A stretch of DNA of 64,000 nt from Pseudophaeobacter sp965641885 (GTDB lineage: Bacteria > Pseudomonadota > Alphaproteobacteria > Rhodobacterales > Rhodobacteraceae), in contig OZ282574.1 of the NCBI GenBank assembly GCA_965641885.1, positions 2,356,001-2,420,000 on the forward strand, read 5' to 3'. Below are positions 45,003 to 53,429 of this stretch, piece after piece. Position 1 is the stretch's first letter. Each line of letters starts with the position of its first letter. A program made the translations under genes and the position numbers. Below the pieces are notes generated by a model. That model was given only the letters and a program-made list of their open reading frames with translations. It was not told where the DNA came from and ran no database searches.

Positions 45003-45764
45003 ATGAGTGGCGCAATACAACATGGAACATACAGTTTACTCCTGCTGCCCATGCTGGTCTTTTCCCAGCCTGCAAAGGCTGAGACGGTAGAGGTGGTTTC
45101 AATGGTGTTGGGGGATGAGCTGCAACTGGCAGATCATTCCGGGTTTTACGGCGAAATAATTACAGAAATACTCGATAAGTCAGACACATCGTCAAATTTT
45201 TCCGTCTACCCTTTTAAACGCGCCCTGAAGGTTTTCTTTTCCGCTGAGGCCGATTGCATCTGGGGTCTCGACACTGAGTTTTTGAAAAAATTTGGCGATG
45301 ACCCCGGTGAGCTAGTTCAAAGCTCTCTGGTCCTGGATTCGCAACAATATCTGTTTTCAAAACCTGGACATGCGGAAATCGGCTCCATGAGCGACCTTTC
45401 CGGAATGGCGGTTGGCGTCCTGAACGGGGCCAATACCGAAAAAATGTTCAAAGAATTCGGAGCTCAGGTTGTCGAGCTCCCAAATCAGGAATCTAAATTT
45501 GACATGCTGCTCGCCGGGCGCCTTGATGCCATTGGTGGCTGGGTTCCGGACATCTATATTACCATGAAGAGTTTGGGGATCGATTCCAGAAAAATAGAAC
45601 CATTGTTCCCGCTCTCGTCTTCAGGTGTTCGAATTGTTTGCCGCGAGTCACCGGAAACGAAAGCGTTTCTTGAGGCTACCAATGTAGCGATTGCCGATTT
45701 CATTGAGGCAGAAAAATATAGCGACATCCGGTCCGAATACGGTATCCCCCCTGATGTGAAGTAA
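45003..45764 (+). CDS. Periplasmic solute-binding protein (SBP_bac_3-like)
   Basis: 253 residues. A signal peptide ends near AKAET (about 27). The rest has the two-lobed fold of family 3 binding proteins: VYPFKRALKVFFSAEADCIWGLD, LSGMAVGVLNGANTEKMFKEFG and FDMLLAGRLDAIGGWVPD. GAGG lies nine bases before ATG 45003, and a GTG directly before it is a possible start. No transporter genes follow. Instead a hybrid kinase begins 83 bases on, so the protein may present a ligand to that sensor rather than to a permease (inference). Confidence 0.82.
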   Translation: MSGAIQHGTYSLLLLPMLVFSQPAKAETVEVVSMVLGDELQLADHSGFYGEIITEILDKSDTSSNFSVYPFKRALKVFFSAEADCIWGLDTEFLKKFGDDPGELVQSSLVLDSQQYLFSKPGHAEIGSMSDLSGMAVGVLNGANTEKMFKEFGAQVVELPNQESKFDMLLAGRLDAIGGWVPDIYITMKSLGIDSRKIEPLFPLSSSGVRIVCRESPETKAFLEATNVAIADFIEAEKYSDIRSEYGIPPDVK

Positions 45765-45847
45765 CCTGCTAATCACGGGTTTCTTTTGCCCGACCGAAGG
45801 AAAGTCGGAGCCTATGAAAAATAATACCCCCCCATATCGGTCCAAAA

Positions 45848-48067
45848 ATGATGTTTAGGTCGCTGCCAAAACTAAAAAACAAACTGTCCTTCAAGCAAGC
45901 CCGCCTCGCGGTTGGAGTCGCCGTAACACTGGGAGGGATCTTTGCCATTATTCAGATCAACGCTGACCTTGCCGACGAAAAACAGCGCATCGCGGGCCTT
46001 GGCGAGCAAATGCTCAGTCCGGTGCTGGGCAGTATTTCCCGTGCCGCCTATCGGCTGGATGAGCTTGCCGCAGGTGAGCTTGCCGCGGGCCTTTTAAAGG
46101 AGCCGAGTGTTGTCCAGGTCCGCATTGTTGATGATTTCAGCGGAACGCTTACGGATGTCAGCAAACCGCATGAGGCGCGCAACTCATCCGTTTTCAAATT
46201 CCTGATAAGCAGAACGCCCATCGTTTCGAACGTAGATCTGATCGTACAGCCTGAAAACCTTCACGTGGGCTTTGTCGAGGTGGTGGTCGATCCGGTGCTG
46301 GCCGGGCGGGCCTTTTACCGACGTACAACGCTGCTTCTCATCTTCGGAATGGCCAATAGCCTCGTGCTGACGATTGCTCTGTCGTTACTGTTCTACTGGA
46401 TTGTTACCCGCAGGATCGAGCGCATGGCGGCACCGTTTCGTGTGACCCTGGGCGCTGCAACACCGGAATATGACTGTGACGAGTTGGACGCGCTGGATCG
46501 GACGCTCCGGGATTGGCGCGACCAGCGTGAAGCGGCCGCCATAGAGATCGCCGTTGCGGCCGAACGAATGCAGTTGGCGACCCAGGTGGCGCGTCTGGGC
46601 ATCTGGGAGCTGGATGCCAAAGACGGCGCACTGCACTGGGATGCCGGGATGCACGCGATATATGGCACGGATCCTGCGCGCTTTGGAAACGATCTGGATG
46701 CTTGGACCATGCAGCTGCATCCGGATGATCGCGAGGCCTCTCTCGGCGTGTTACGAAAGGCTATGCAAAGTGAGGGAACCTTTAACCTGACTTTCCGAAT
46801 AGTCCGTGTGGATGGAACGATTGCAACCCTGCATGGTGCGGCGAAAACTGAATTTGACGCGGCAGGCAAACCTATCAAGACAACCGGCGTCAACATGGAC
46901 GTGAGCGAGGAAGAGGCGTTGCGGGCTGAGCTGGAAAACATGCAGCGGGTGGAGGCGTTGGGGGCGTTGTCGGCGGGTGTTGCGCATGACTTTAACAACG
47001 TTCTGGCTGTCATCATGGGAAACCTTGAGCTTGCGTCAGTAGCCTCAACACCCGAGGAGCTTCAGAAAAGCAACTCAATTGCCCTGCACGCCTGTCAGCA
47101 GGGCAAGGCCCTCACCATGCAGCTTTTGACCTTCGGTCGAAAGTCACAATTGCGTCCACAGATCAGTGACGTGAACCAGATTATTGCAAAACTCACACCG
47201 ATGTTATTGCGTACTATTCCAAAATCGATTGAGATCAAAACATCCCTGAGCCCGGATATCCCAGCCATTCTGGTAGACCGCGCCCTGCTCGAGACCTCTC
47301 TTCTGAATTTGGTCATAAACGCGCGTGACGCGATGACAGATGGTGGAGAGATATTGTTTACAACGTCACAGGTCGTCGTGGATCCAATCCTGTCTGAGAG
47401 CCAGATGCGGGGCTTGCCCGTCGGGCGGTATGTCCGAGTGGCCGTAGAGGATACCGGTACAGGTATCGCGCCCGAGCACCTGTCGCGGATTTTTGATCCG
47501 TTTTTCTCGACCAAGAAATTTGGCAAGGGCTACGGCATGGGGTTGTCCATGGTCCGGGGGTTCGCCGAACAATCCGGGGGGCTGGTGCAAGTCTACTCAG
47601 AAAATGCCATGGGGACATCTATTCAGTTGTTCTTCCCGGAAGCCGCCTCCGAGGGCGCCGCAAAAGCCCCGGTTGAGCTGCCGATGCCTCCTGTAACTGT
47701 CGACCGGAAAACCATACTTGTTGTTGAAGACAATCCCGAGGTCCTGCGTATGACCGTCCTGCAGCTTCAGCATCTGGGTCATTCCACCATAGAAGCAGGC
47801 AACGCCCAGGAGGGCCTTTCGGTTCTTGCCTCTGGTGCCCATGTGGATTTGGTGCTCACGGATGCCATCATGCCTGGCGACCTTCAGGGATTTGACCTTG
47901 CGCGCCAACTTACTGAAACCGAGGGAGCCCCACCAGTCATCATCATGTCAGGGTATGATGGGAGCAGTGTTCTCAGGAAAGCGACTAAAACAACCCAATT
48001 TGAAGTCCTTCAAAAGCCAGTTGCCATTCACGATCTGGAGTTGGCATTGGCCCGAGCCCTGAGCTAG
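45848..48067 (+). CDS. Hybrid sensor histidine kinase (PAS-HisKA-HATPase-REC)
   Basis: 739 residues. Two membrane segments (about 19-37 and 157-181) flank a periplasmic domain. A PAS domain follows (about 240-360; TQVARLGIWELDAKDG). HisKA has His in GVAHDFNNVLAVIMGNLEL, the form seen in HWE-unlike PAS hybrid kinases. HATPase has NLVINARDAM, EDTGTGIAPEHL and GYGMGLSMVRGF. The C-terminal receiver has VVEDNPEV and phosphoacceptor Asp in VLTDAIMPGD. No downstream regulator is adjacent, so the phosphorelay partner is elsewhere. It is the likely partner of the preceding binding protein. Confidence 0.92.
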   Translation: MMFRSLPKLKNKLSFKQARLAVGVAVTLGGIFAIIQINADLADEKQRIAGLGEQMLSPVLGSISRAAYRLDELAAGELAAGLLKEPSVVQVRIVDDFSGTLTDVSKPHEARNSSVFKFLISRTPIVSNVDLIVQPENLHVGFVEVVVDPVLAGRAFYRRTTLLLIFGMANSLVLTIALSLLFYWIVTRRIERMAAPFRVTLGAATPEYDCDELDALDRTLRDWRDQREAAAIEIAVAAERMQLATQVARLGIWELDAKDGALHWDAGMHAIYGTDPARFGNDLDAWTMQLHPDDREASLGVLRKAMQSEGTFNLTFRIVRVDGTIATLHGAAKTEFDAAGKPIKTTGVNMDVSEEEALRAELENMQRVEALGALSAGVAHDFNNVLAVIMGNLELASVASTPEELQKSNSIALHACQQGKALTMQLLTFGRKSQLRPQISDVNQIIAKLTPMLLRTIPKSIEIKTSLSPDIPAILVDRALLETSLLNLVINARDAMTDGGEILFTTSQVVVDPILSESQMRGLPVGRYVRVAVEDTGTGIAPEHLSRIFDPFFSTKKFGKGYGMGLSMVRGFAEQSGGLVQVYSENAMGTSIQLFFPEAASEGAAKAPVELPMPPVTVDRKTILVVEDNPEVLRMTVLQLQHLGHSTIEAGNAQEGLSVLASGAHVDLVLTDAIMPGDLQGFDLARQLTETEGAPPVIIMSGYDGSSVLRKATKTTQFEVLQKPVAIHDLELALARALS

Positions 48068-48160
48068 CAACTCCCAAGCACTGCAGTCGAGCTAGGCGCG
48101 AATGCGCCTCCACCTGCATTGCGTTGGTTCTCAACCCGATACCGCGCACCTTCCGCCAAG

Positions 48161-48210
48161 GATCAAGGATCAGGGATCAGGGATCAGGGATCAGGGATCA
48201 GGGATCAGGG
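48161..48210. repeat. Seven-unit tandem repeat of a 7-bp motif
   Basis: GATCAAG followed by six exact GATCAGG units, then one G. It lies between the ends of the convergent kinase and methyltransferase genes, outside both. Seven is not a multiple of three and each unit has a GATC, the Dam/CcrM-type methylation core. The copy number may vary by slippage. Confidence 0.95.
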
Positions 48211-48367
48211 GTTCATCGGCGTCTCCACTGCGTCAATCCCAACTGAACATATACAGGGAACCTGGAAAAGAGCCTATTGCGGCGCCTCTCGGACTATTCA
48301 TGCGCCACAGCAGCTTGAAACCTGCAAGGAGATATTTATCAGTGATGTGGACGACAAGGCTAACCTC

Positions 48368-49153
48368 CTACACCGCCTGCATCATGGCTTGTGACAGGTT
48401 AGGGTCCCTAACTTTTTGCAGTCGGACCTCAACGTCCCCTGCATTGCTGATGGAGATCGATAACAAATTCTGCGCCAATAGCAGCGGCGTAAGGTCAAGT
48501 TCCCTATTTTTTTGCTTCAGCACGATCGCGTTTTCGCATTTGTCCAAATTCCATTGGTGTAACCCGCCATAATTTCCACGGTCTGCTTCGTTTGGATGGA
48601 ATTTCAACAAAACACCGCCCCCGGTTTTACACATGGCAATCAGATTGTGCAGCCCCAGCAATGGATCGAGTGAATGGTCAAGCGAATTGCGACACCATAC
48701 GACGTCAAAGCGGTTCGCCCCCAATTGCCCGAGCGCGGTTTCAAAGTAGCCGGTTTGCGGTCGGGGCAGACGGCCGTCAACGCCGGCAGCATCCAAAATC
48801 TCATTGTATTGCTCTGCCAAAGGATCAATCAATGTGAGCTGAACAGTATGTTTTGGGCTCAGATGGCCAACCACGCTCAGCGGACCCGACCCTATATCCA
48901 GAATCTCGACTGTGCCAGAATGACCCGCACCAAGCTCACTAAGAAAATCCTCGATTTCGGGAAGTAGAGGAGCCTCGGGATCCGTCTTTCTTTTGAAACC
49001 CGCAGGCCATTTGGCCCCAGATGTCTCGACCCACCGGCTCCAGAAATCGACCTCGCTGGGTGCACGACTATTCCAGGTCCCTGCATCCATATCGGGCAAT
49101 TGATCATTCATCATTTTTGGTATCCCAGCTTGATCGACGGGGGCATCCGACAT
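48368..49153 (-). CDS. SAM-dependent methyltransferase (class I fold)
   Basis: 261 residues. The SAM-binding glycine loop is VEILDIGSGPLSVVGHL (about 84-100), an acidic residue of strand 2 is in LTLIDPLAEQY, and motif IV is RFDVVWCRNSLDHSLDP. This is a Methyltransf_11-type fold. The target is unknown. Starts further in (Met14, Met15 or Met22) are possible. It stands alone, convergent with the hybrid kinase gene. Confidence 0.82.
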   Translation of the reverse strand: MSDAPVDQAGIPKMMNDQLPDMDAGTWNSRAPSEVDFWSRWVETSGAKWPAGFKRKTDPEAPLLPEIEDFLSELGAGHSGTVEILDIGSGPLSVVGHLSPKHTVQLTLIDPLAEQYNEILDAAGVDGRLPRPQTGYFETALGQLGANRFDVVWCRNSLDHSLDPLLGLHNLIAMCKTGGGVLLKFHPNEADRGNYGGLHQWNLDKCENAIVLKQKNRELDLTPLLLAQNLLSISISNAGDVEVRLQKVRDPNLSQAMMQAV

Positions 49154-49338
49154 TCCCGAACTGCAAGGTCTTCTGTTGAATGTTGCCGATTTTTTGCGCC
49201 TAGATCAAGGTTTGCATGCATGCTTTTCAACCGTTTGGTCGTGTTATGGGCAAGCCAATGTCGGCTTGTTTCGTCCGGGACATGGCCTGCCTGGCTTTCA
49301 GCAAAGATTGCCCCTCTTTTTCAATCCCAGGCACGCGT

Positions 49339-50241
49339 CTAAGCTGAAATGCGAGCGGCTACTTCCGCAATTTTTGACCGCAACCACATATGTGGCGCCG
49401 AAACATGCGTCCGTGCTGTCCAATAAAGGTCGATTGGGAACTCTGTGGAAAATGGGCAGGCAACAGACGCCACCGCCCCCTCGAACATCTGGCCGATGCG
49501 TGTGGGGACTGTGGCAATCATATCGGTTTGCGCCAGAAGATCGGGCAGGTTTGCCGGGCTTGGCACTTCCATGACCGTGTTCGGAGCATGTCCAGCAGCC
49601 TCCATCACCACCAAAAACCGAGACCTGAAACTGCCGCCATAGTTCACCACCACTTGCGGCGCCTTCACAAAGCTCTCAATGCTCAGAGGCGCCTGTGCCA
49701 GAGGGTTCGACGGATCCATGATGCAGATGTATTCCTCTCGCAAAAGCGATCTTCGGTAATACCCGCTGTCCTCGATCCTGATCGGTCCAATCAGGATGTC
49801 GCTTTCCGAGTGCAACAGCTGTTGCTTGCCCTGCGCAGATGATGAGATCACCTTGAGCTTAATGCCTGGTGCCTCACGTCGAAGAATGCGTACCACCTGC
49901 GGCAGGATCGTCACGCGCTCATAATAATTGCAGCTGAGCCCGATTTCGACAGAGGCGTCAGCCGGGTCAAACTTTCGTTGGGCCGTCAAGGTTTCGAACC
50001 GGTCGATTAGCTCGCCTGCCTGAGCGACAATCTCGCTGCATCGCTCGGTTGGCACCATCCCGGCGCCCTGTCGCACAAACAGCGGGTCGCTAAACACCTC
50101 GCGCAGACGTGTCATCGTGTAACTTATCGTCGATTGGGTCACGCCAAGGGTTTCGGCCGCCCGCGAAAAGCTTCCGTGAGCATAGACTAGGCGCAGGGTG
50201 CGCAGAGCTGCGAAATCCAACGTGAAGGGATCTGAGGGCAT
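49339..50241 (-). CDS. LysR family regulator
   Basis: 300 residues. The N-terminal helix-turn-helix AALRTLRLVYAHGSFSRAAETLGVTQSTISYTMTRLREVFSDPLFVR is classical, followed by a co-inducer domain. Divergent from the P450 gene by 107 bases with a T-N11-A palindrome between them, so it likely regulates P450 and itself. Confidence 0.93.
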   Translation of the reverse strand: MPSDPFTLDFAALRTLRLVYAHGSFSRAAETLGVTQSTISYTMTRLREVFSDPLFVRQGAGMVPTERCSEIVAQAGELIDRFETLTAQRKFDPADASVEIGLSCNYYERVTILPQVVRILRREAPGIKLKVISSSAQGKQQLLHSESDILIGPIRIEDSGYYRRSLLREEYICIMDPSNPLAQAPLSIESFVKAPQVVVNYGGSFRSRFLVVMEAAGHAPNTVMEVPSPANLPDLLAQTDMIATVPTRIGQMFEGAVASVACPFSTEFPIDLYWTARTHVSAPHMWLRSKIAEVAARISA

Positions 50242-50253
50242 TGGCGAGTCCTA

Positions 50254-50266
50254 TCGAATTTTTCGA
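50254..50266. promoter_or_regulatory. LysR-type T-N11-A box
   Basis: TCGAA-TTT-TTCGA is a perfect inverted repeat whose ends give T-N11-A, the core LysR site. It lies 13 bases upstream of the lysR start and 83 bases upstream of the P450 start. Confidence 0.65.
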
Positions 50267-50348
50267 ACTATATTATCAAATCCATCGGATTGCCCAATAC
50301 ATATTCACTGGATAACGTCTCAGCACTGTCGCTTTCATAGGAACACTC

Positions 50349-51539
50349 ATGACCCTAACTGCTTTACCAGCTATCCCAGTGGATGATCAGATCACGATAG
50401 CGCAGCTGACAGAAAACCCCTATGCGATCTACAAACGGCTGCGCGCCGAGGCGCCGGTTGTGCGCATCCCCAGCATCCGCAGGATCTTACTGACGAAGGC
50501 GGCGGATACAAAACACGTCAAAGAAAACTGGGAACTTTTCAGCTCGGATGATCCGCGCACACCGATGACGCGCGCCTTTCAGGCCCAGACCCTGATGCGC
50601 AAGGATGGCGACGCCCACAAGCGTGAACGCAATGCCATGGCTCCGGCCTTTGCGCCCCGCAACATCACCGGATGTTGGCACGAGATTTATACCAAAGTGG
50701 CTCAAGACTATGTTGGTCGCTTGCAGCGCGGCGACACCGTTGATCTTTTTACCGCATTGTCCGCGCCATTTGCCGCGCGCTGCCTGACGCATCTTCTGGG
50801 TATTCCAGAGGCATCAGACGCGGAGATGATCCGCTGGTCGCAGGCGCTGATCGACGGGGCTGGGAATTTCGGCAACGCTCCTGAGCCTTATGAACGCTCG
50901 GACAGGGCCAACGCGGAAATGAACGCGTTGTTTGACACCTGCGTCACCCGGGTAAAGGCCGCACCGGATAAATCCGCCCTGTCAGCCATGGTCAACGCGG
51001 AAGATCCGATTGAAACAAGCCAGATCTATTCCAACATCAAGATCGCGATTGGCGGTGGCATAAACGAGCCGCGAGATGCCATGCTGACCATCCTGTATGG
51101 ATTGCTCACAAATCCCGAACAGCTAGAGGCCTGCAAAGCCGATGGTCTTTGGAATGCCGCTTTTGAGGAAGGCGTGCGCTGGGTTGCGCCGATTCAGGCC
51201 AGCTCGCGGCTGGTGATGGAAGACACCGAAATCCGCGGCCATGCCATTGCCAAAGGCGAAGTGGTGATGACATCTCAGGCCTCGGCCTGTCACGACGAAG
51301 ACCTGTATGACAAGCCTGAGGAGTTTAATATCTTTCGGCCAAAAACGTCCCATCAAGCCTTTGGAAACGGGCCTCATTTCTGTCAGGGGACCCATATCGC
51401 CCGGCGGATGTTGGCACAGATTATACTTCCGATGCTGTTCGACCGCTTCCCTGAAATGAGTTTGCCAGACCCCGCTTCTGTCAAATTCTGGGGGTTCGGA
51501 TTTCGCGGACCGCTCGGCCTGCCGGTCACACTAAACTAG
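50349..51539 (+). CDS. Cytochrome P450 with atypical oxygen-activation motif
   Basis: 396 residues, a soluble bacterial P450. The haem ligand is Cys345 in FGNGPHFCQG, and the K-helix motif is E274-G-V-R277. The I-helix stretch is GGGINEPRD (235-243). Aligned with GHETTRN or P450cam AGLDTVV, the usual acid and Thr are Asn239 and Glu240. No ferredoxin or reductase gene is adjacent. The gene is divergent from LysR and followed after 58 bases by a TRAP binding protein, suggesting an imported carboxylate-type substrate (inference). Confidence 0.93.
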   Translation: MTLTALPAIPVDDQITIAQLTENPYAIYKRLRAEAPVVRIPSIRRILLTKAADTKHVKENWELFSSDDPRTPMTRAFQAQTLMRKDGDAHKRERNAMAPAFAPRNITGCWHEIYTKVAQDYVGRLQRGDTVDLFTALSAPFAARCLTHLLGIPEASDAEMIRWSQALIDGAGNFGNAPEPYERSDRANAEMNALFDTCVTRVKAAPDKSALSAMVNAEDPIETSQIYSNIKIAIGGGINEPRDAMLTILYGLLTNPEQLEACKADGLWNAAFEEGVRWVAPIQASSRLVMEDTEIRGHAIAKGEVVMTSQASACHDEDLYDKPEEFNIFRPKTSHQAFGNGPHFCQGTHIARRMLAQIILPMLFDRFPEMSLPDPASVKFWGFGFRGPLGLPVTLN

Positions 51540-51597
51540 TGAAAAACAACAAAAAACCAAACAAAAACAACAAATGCATAATCAGGGAGGCATCTAA

Positions 51598-52635
51598 ATG
51601 AAACGTCGCACTATCCTCAAATCCGCTGCCGCAGCCGCGCTGGCTCTTGGTCTTTTACCCAGCACCGCGCTCGCGCAGGAGGTCACGCTGCGCCTGCACC
51701 AGTTTCTGCCAGCTCCGGCAACAGTGCCGAAACACATTCTGAAACCCTGGGCTGCTGCCGTCGAAGAGCGCGCGGGTGGCAAGCTTAAGATCGAGCATTT
51801 CGATTCGATGGCACTGGGTGGCAAACCACCGGGTCTGATGGATCAGGCCATTGATGGCGTGGCTGATATCGTCATGACCGTGGTCGGATACACCCCTGGC
51901 CGCTTTCCAAAAACCGAAGTGTTCGAGCTGCCTTTCATGATGACCAACCCGGTTGCAACGTCCAAGGCATTCCAGTCTTTGGTTGAGACGGACCTGCAGG
52001 ATGGCGAGTACAAAGACGTCAAGGTTCTTGGCGCCTGGGTTCATGGCCCCGGCGTCATCCATACCGCGACTGGTGTGAGCAAGCTTGAAGACCTCGAAGG
52101 GCTCAAGATGCGGGGCCCAACGCGTGTGATCAACGACATGCTCCAGGAATTGGGTGCAATCCCGGTTGGATTGCCGCTGCCTGCCATTCCAGAGGCCCTG
52201 TCGAAAGGTGTGGTATCGGGTACAGTGATCCCCTGGGAGGTCACACCTGCGATCAAGCTCTCAGAGCTGGTGACGCATCACACCGAGTTTGTCGGAGATG
52301 AGGCGTTTTATACCGCAACGATTGTTCTGGTGATGAACAAGGCCAAATACGACAGCCTGCCAGATGATGTCCGCGCTGCAATTGATGCCGAATCCGGCCA
52401 AAAGCTTTCTGAGATGGCCGCCACGGTGATGTGGGCCAAAGATGCCCCAGGCCGGGCCATTGCCGATGAAGCAGGCAACACTATCATCCAGCTTCCAGAA
52501 GCAGAAGTCGCCCGGTTCAAGGCAAAATCCCAGCCCGTTATTGACCGCTGGGTGAGCGAAATGGACGCCAAAGGCATAGATGGTCGTGCGCTGATTGACA
52601 CGGCCAAGGGCCTGATCAAAGAACACGGCGGCTGA
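51598..52635 (+). CDS. TRAP transporter solute-binding protein (DctP family)
   Basis: 345 residues. The signal peptide (MKRRTILKSAAAAALALG, cleavage near ALAQE) may use Tat or Sec. Mature features are LRLHQFLPAPATVPKHILKPW, IEHFDSMALGGKPP and LKMRGPTRVINDMLQELGA, the last holding the Arg that binds ligand carboxylates in most DctP proteins. The small and large permease genes expected next (dctQ, dctM) are missing. A hairpin and then a mobile-looking segment follow. GGGAGG precedes the ATG. Confidence 0.93.
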   Translation: MKRRTILKSAAAAALALGLLPSTALAQEVTLRLHQFLPAPATVPKHILKPWAAAVEERAGGKLKIEHFDSMALGGKPPGLMDQAIDGVADIVMTVVGYTPGRFPKTEVFELPFMMTNPVATSKAFQSLVETDLQDGEYKDVKVLGAWVHGPGVIHTATGVSKLEDLEGLKMRGPTRVINDMLQELGAIPVGLPLPAIPEALSKGVVSGTVIPWEVTPAIKLSELVTHHTEFVGDEAFYTATIVLVMNKAKYDSLPDDVRAAIDAESGQKLSEMAATVMWAKDAPGRAIADEAGNTIIQLPEAEVARFKAKSQPVIDRWVSEMDAKGIDGRALIDTAKGLIKEHGG

Positions 52636-52655
52636 CCCCAGCCAAACAAACGAAA

Positions 52656-52681
52656 GCGAAGGCGCCATCCGGTGCCTTCGC
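52656..52681 (+). terminator. Hairpin after the TRAP binding-protein gene
   Basis: GCGAAGGCGCC and GGTGCCTTCGC form an 11-pair stem (one G-T) on loop ATCC, 20 bases after the stop. A T run is lacking (CCCCGC follows), so it may stabilise the transcript as much as end it. Confidence 0.6.
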
Positions 52682-52800
52682 CCCGCAGTGAAAATCCACT
52701 CTGCGCCGATTATGTGCAAAAGCACCGTGCTGCTGCCGCAGTAACTGGTACACCTCACAGCGTGAGCCACACCCTGCTCCTGCCGATCATCCTGCGCCCC

Positions 52801-53106
52801 TCACTCATCTGCCTCCTCGACGATATGGCGGCCCGCAAGGGCAAGAACAACATAGAGCACCGCATCCGAATGCCGCGCGAGGGCGATCAGATGGTCGCCG
52901 CTCGGCCCCCGCTCTCCCGAGAACCAATACTTCACAGCACGTTCACTGGCACCCGTCCAGCGCATGGCCATTTTGATTGCCCTGTGTGTGTCGTCCAACT
53001 CTTCGTGCAGAGCCATCGCTATGGCAGCTCGATAGTCGGTGGGGTCTTCGACCAGATGCACAAATGTGCCCATCTTCGGCACAACTGTGCCCATCTTCAC
53101 GCGCAT
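52801..53106 (-). CDS. Small Cro/XRE-like protein of a mobile segment
   Basis: 101 residues from ATG 53106, preceded by AGGA at seven bases. TGASERAVKYWFSGERGPSGDHLIALARHSD has the spacing of a Cro/CI helix-turn-helix (compare ordinary S--TVSRWLSGKR-PS--NLLKLAKAL). I know similar small proteins near recombinases in alphaproteobacteria, but no named family. Its first codons overlap two palindromes that could be its own operators. It is divergent from the serine recombinase gene. A longer frame to 53286 lacks a better start. Confidence 0.6.
   Translation of the reverse strand: MRVKMGTVVPKMGTFVHLVEDPTDYRAAIAMALHEELDDTHRAIKMAMRWTGASERAVKYWFSGERGPSGDHLIALARHSDAVLYVVLALAGRHIVEEADE
53058..53098. 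repeat. Two 12-bp palindromes in 20-bp direct repeats, 21-bp period
   Basis: GCACAAATGTGCCCATCTTC (53058-53077) and GCACAACTGTGCCCATCTTC (53079-53098) differ at one base. Each begins with the palindrome GCACA-NN-TGTGC. The 21-base period puts both on one face of DNA, as in repressor operators. They lie in the first codons of the Cro-like gene and produce the repeated peptide KMGT(V/F)V. Confidence 0.75.
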
Positions 53107-53429
53107 TTTCACGTCCTTCTTCACTAAACAATTCAAGACCCATGAAAACGACCGGAATCGGTTTTGTCCGTTGTAGGGCATTGGACCGCGCTTGACGGAC
53201 ACTCCTGATTTGAGGGCGCGCAGCAATAAATTGGAATTTGGAAAATGACCGCCGGGCAGATGGAAAGACCCTGCCCGTTTCAGCAAACGACTTTGCAGAT
53301 GCGTGTGTGCCAGGTGGAAAAACAGAAACCAAAAATGGCTGAAAAGGAAAATTCGATTCGAACAATGGTCGATACAACAACGAAGAACAAGGCGACGAGG
53401 CCGGACAGGATATCCCGGCGGTCGCCTAT

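Noticed and set aside
48102..48572. Frames reading through the GATCAGG repeat
   Set aside because: Translation is repeat-derived, then runs antisense to the methyltransferase gene; no sign of a real gene.
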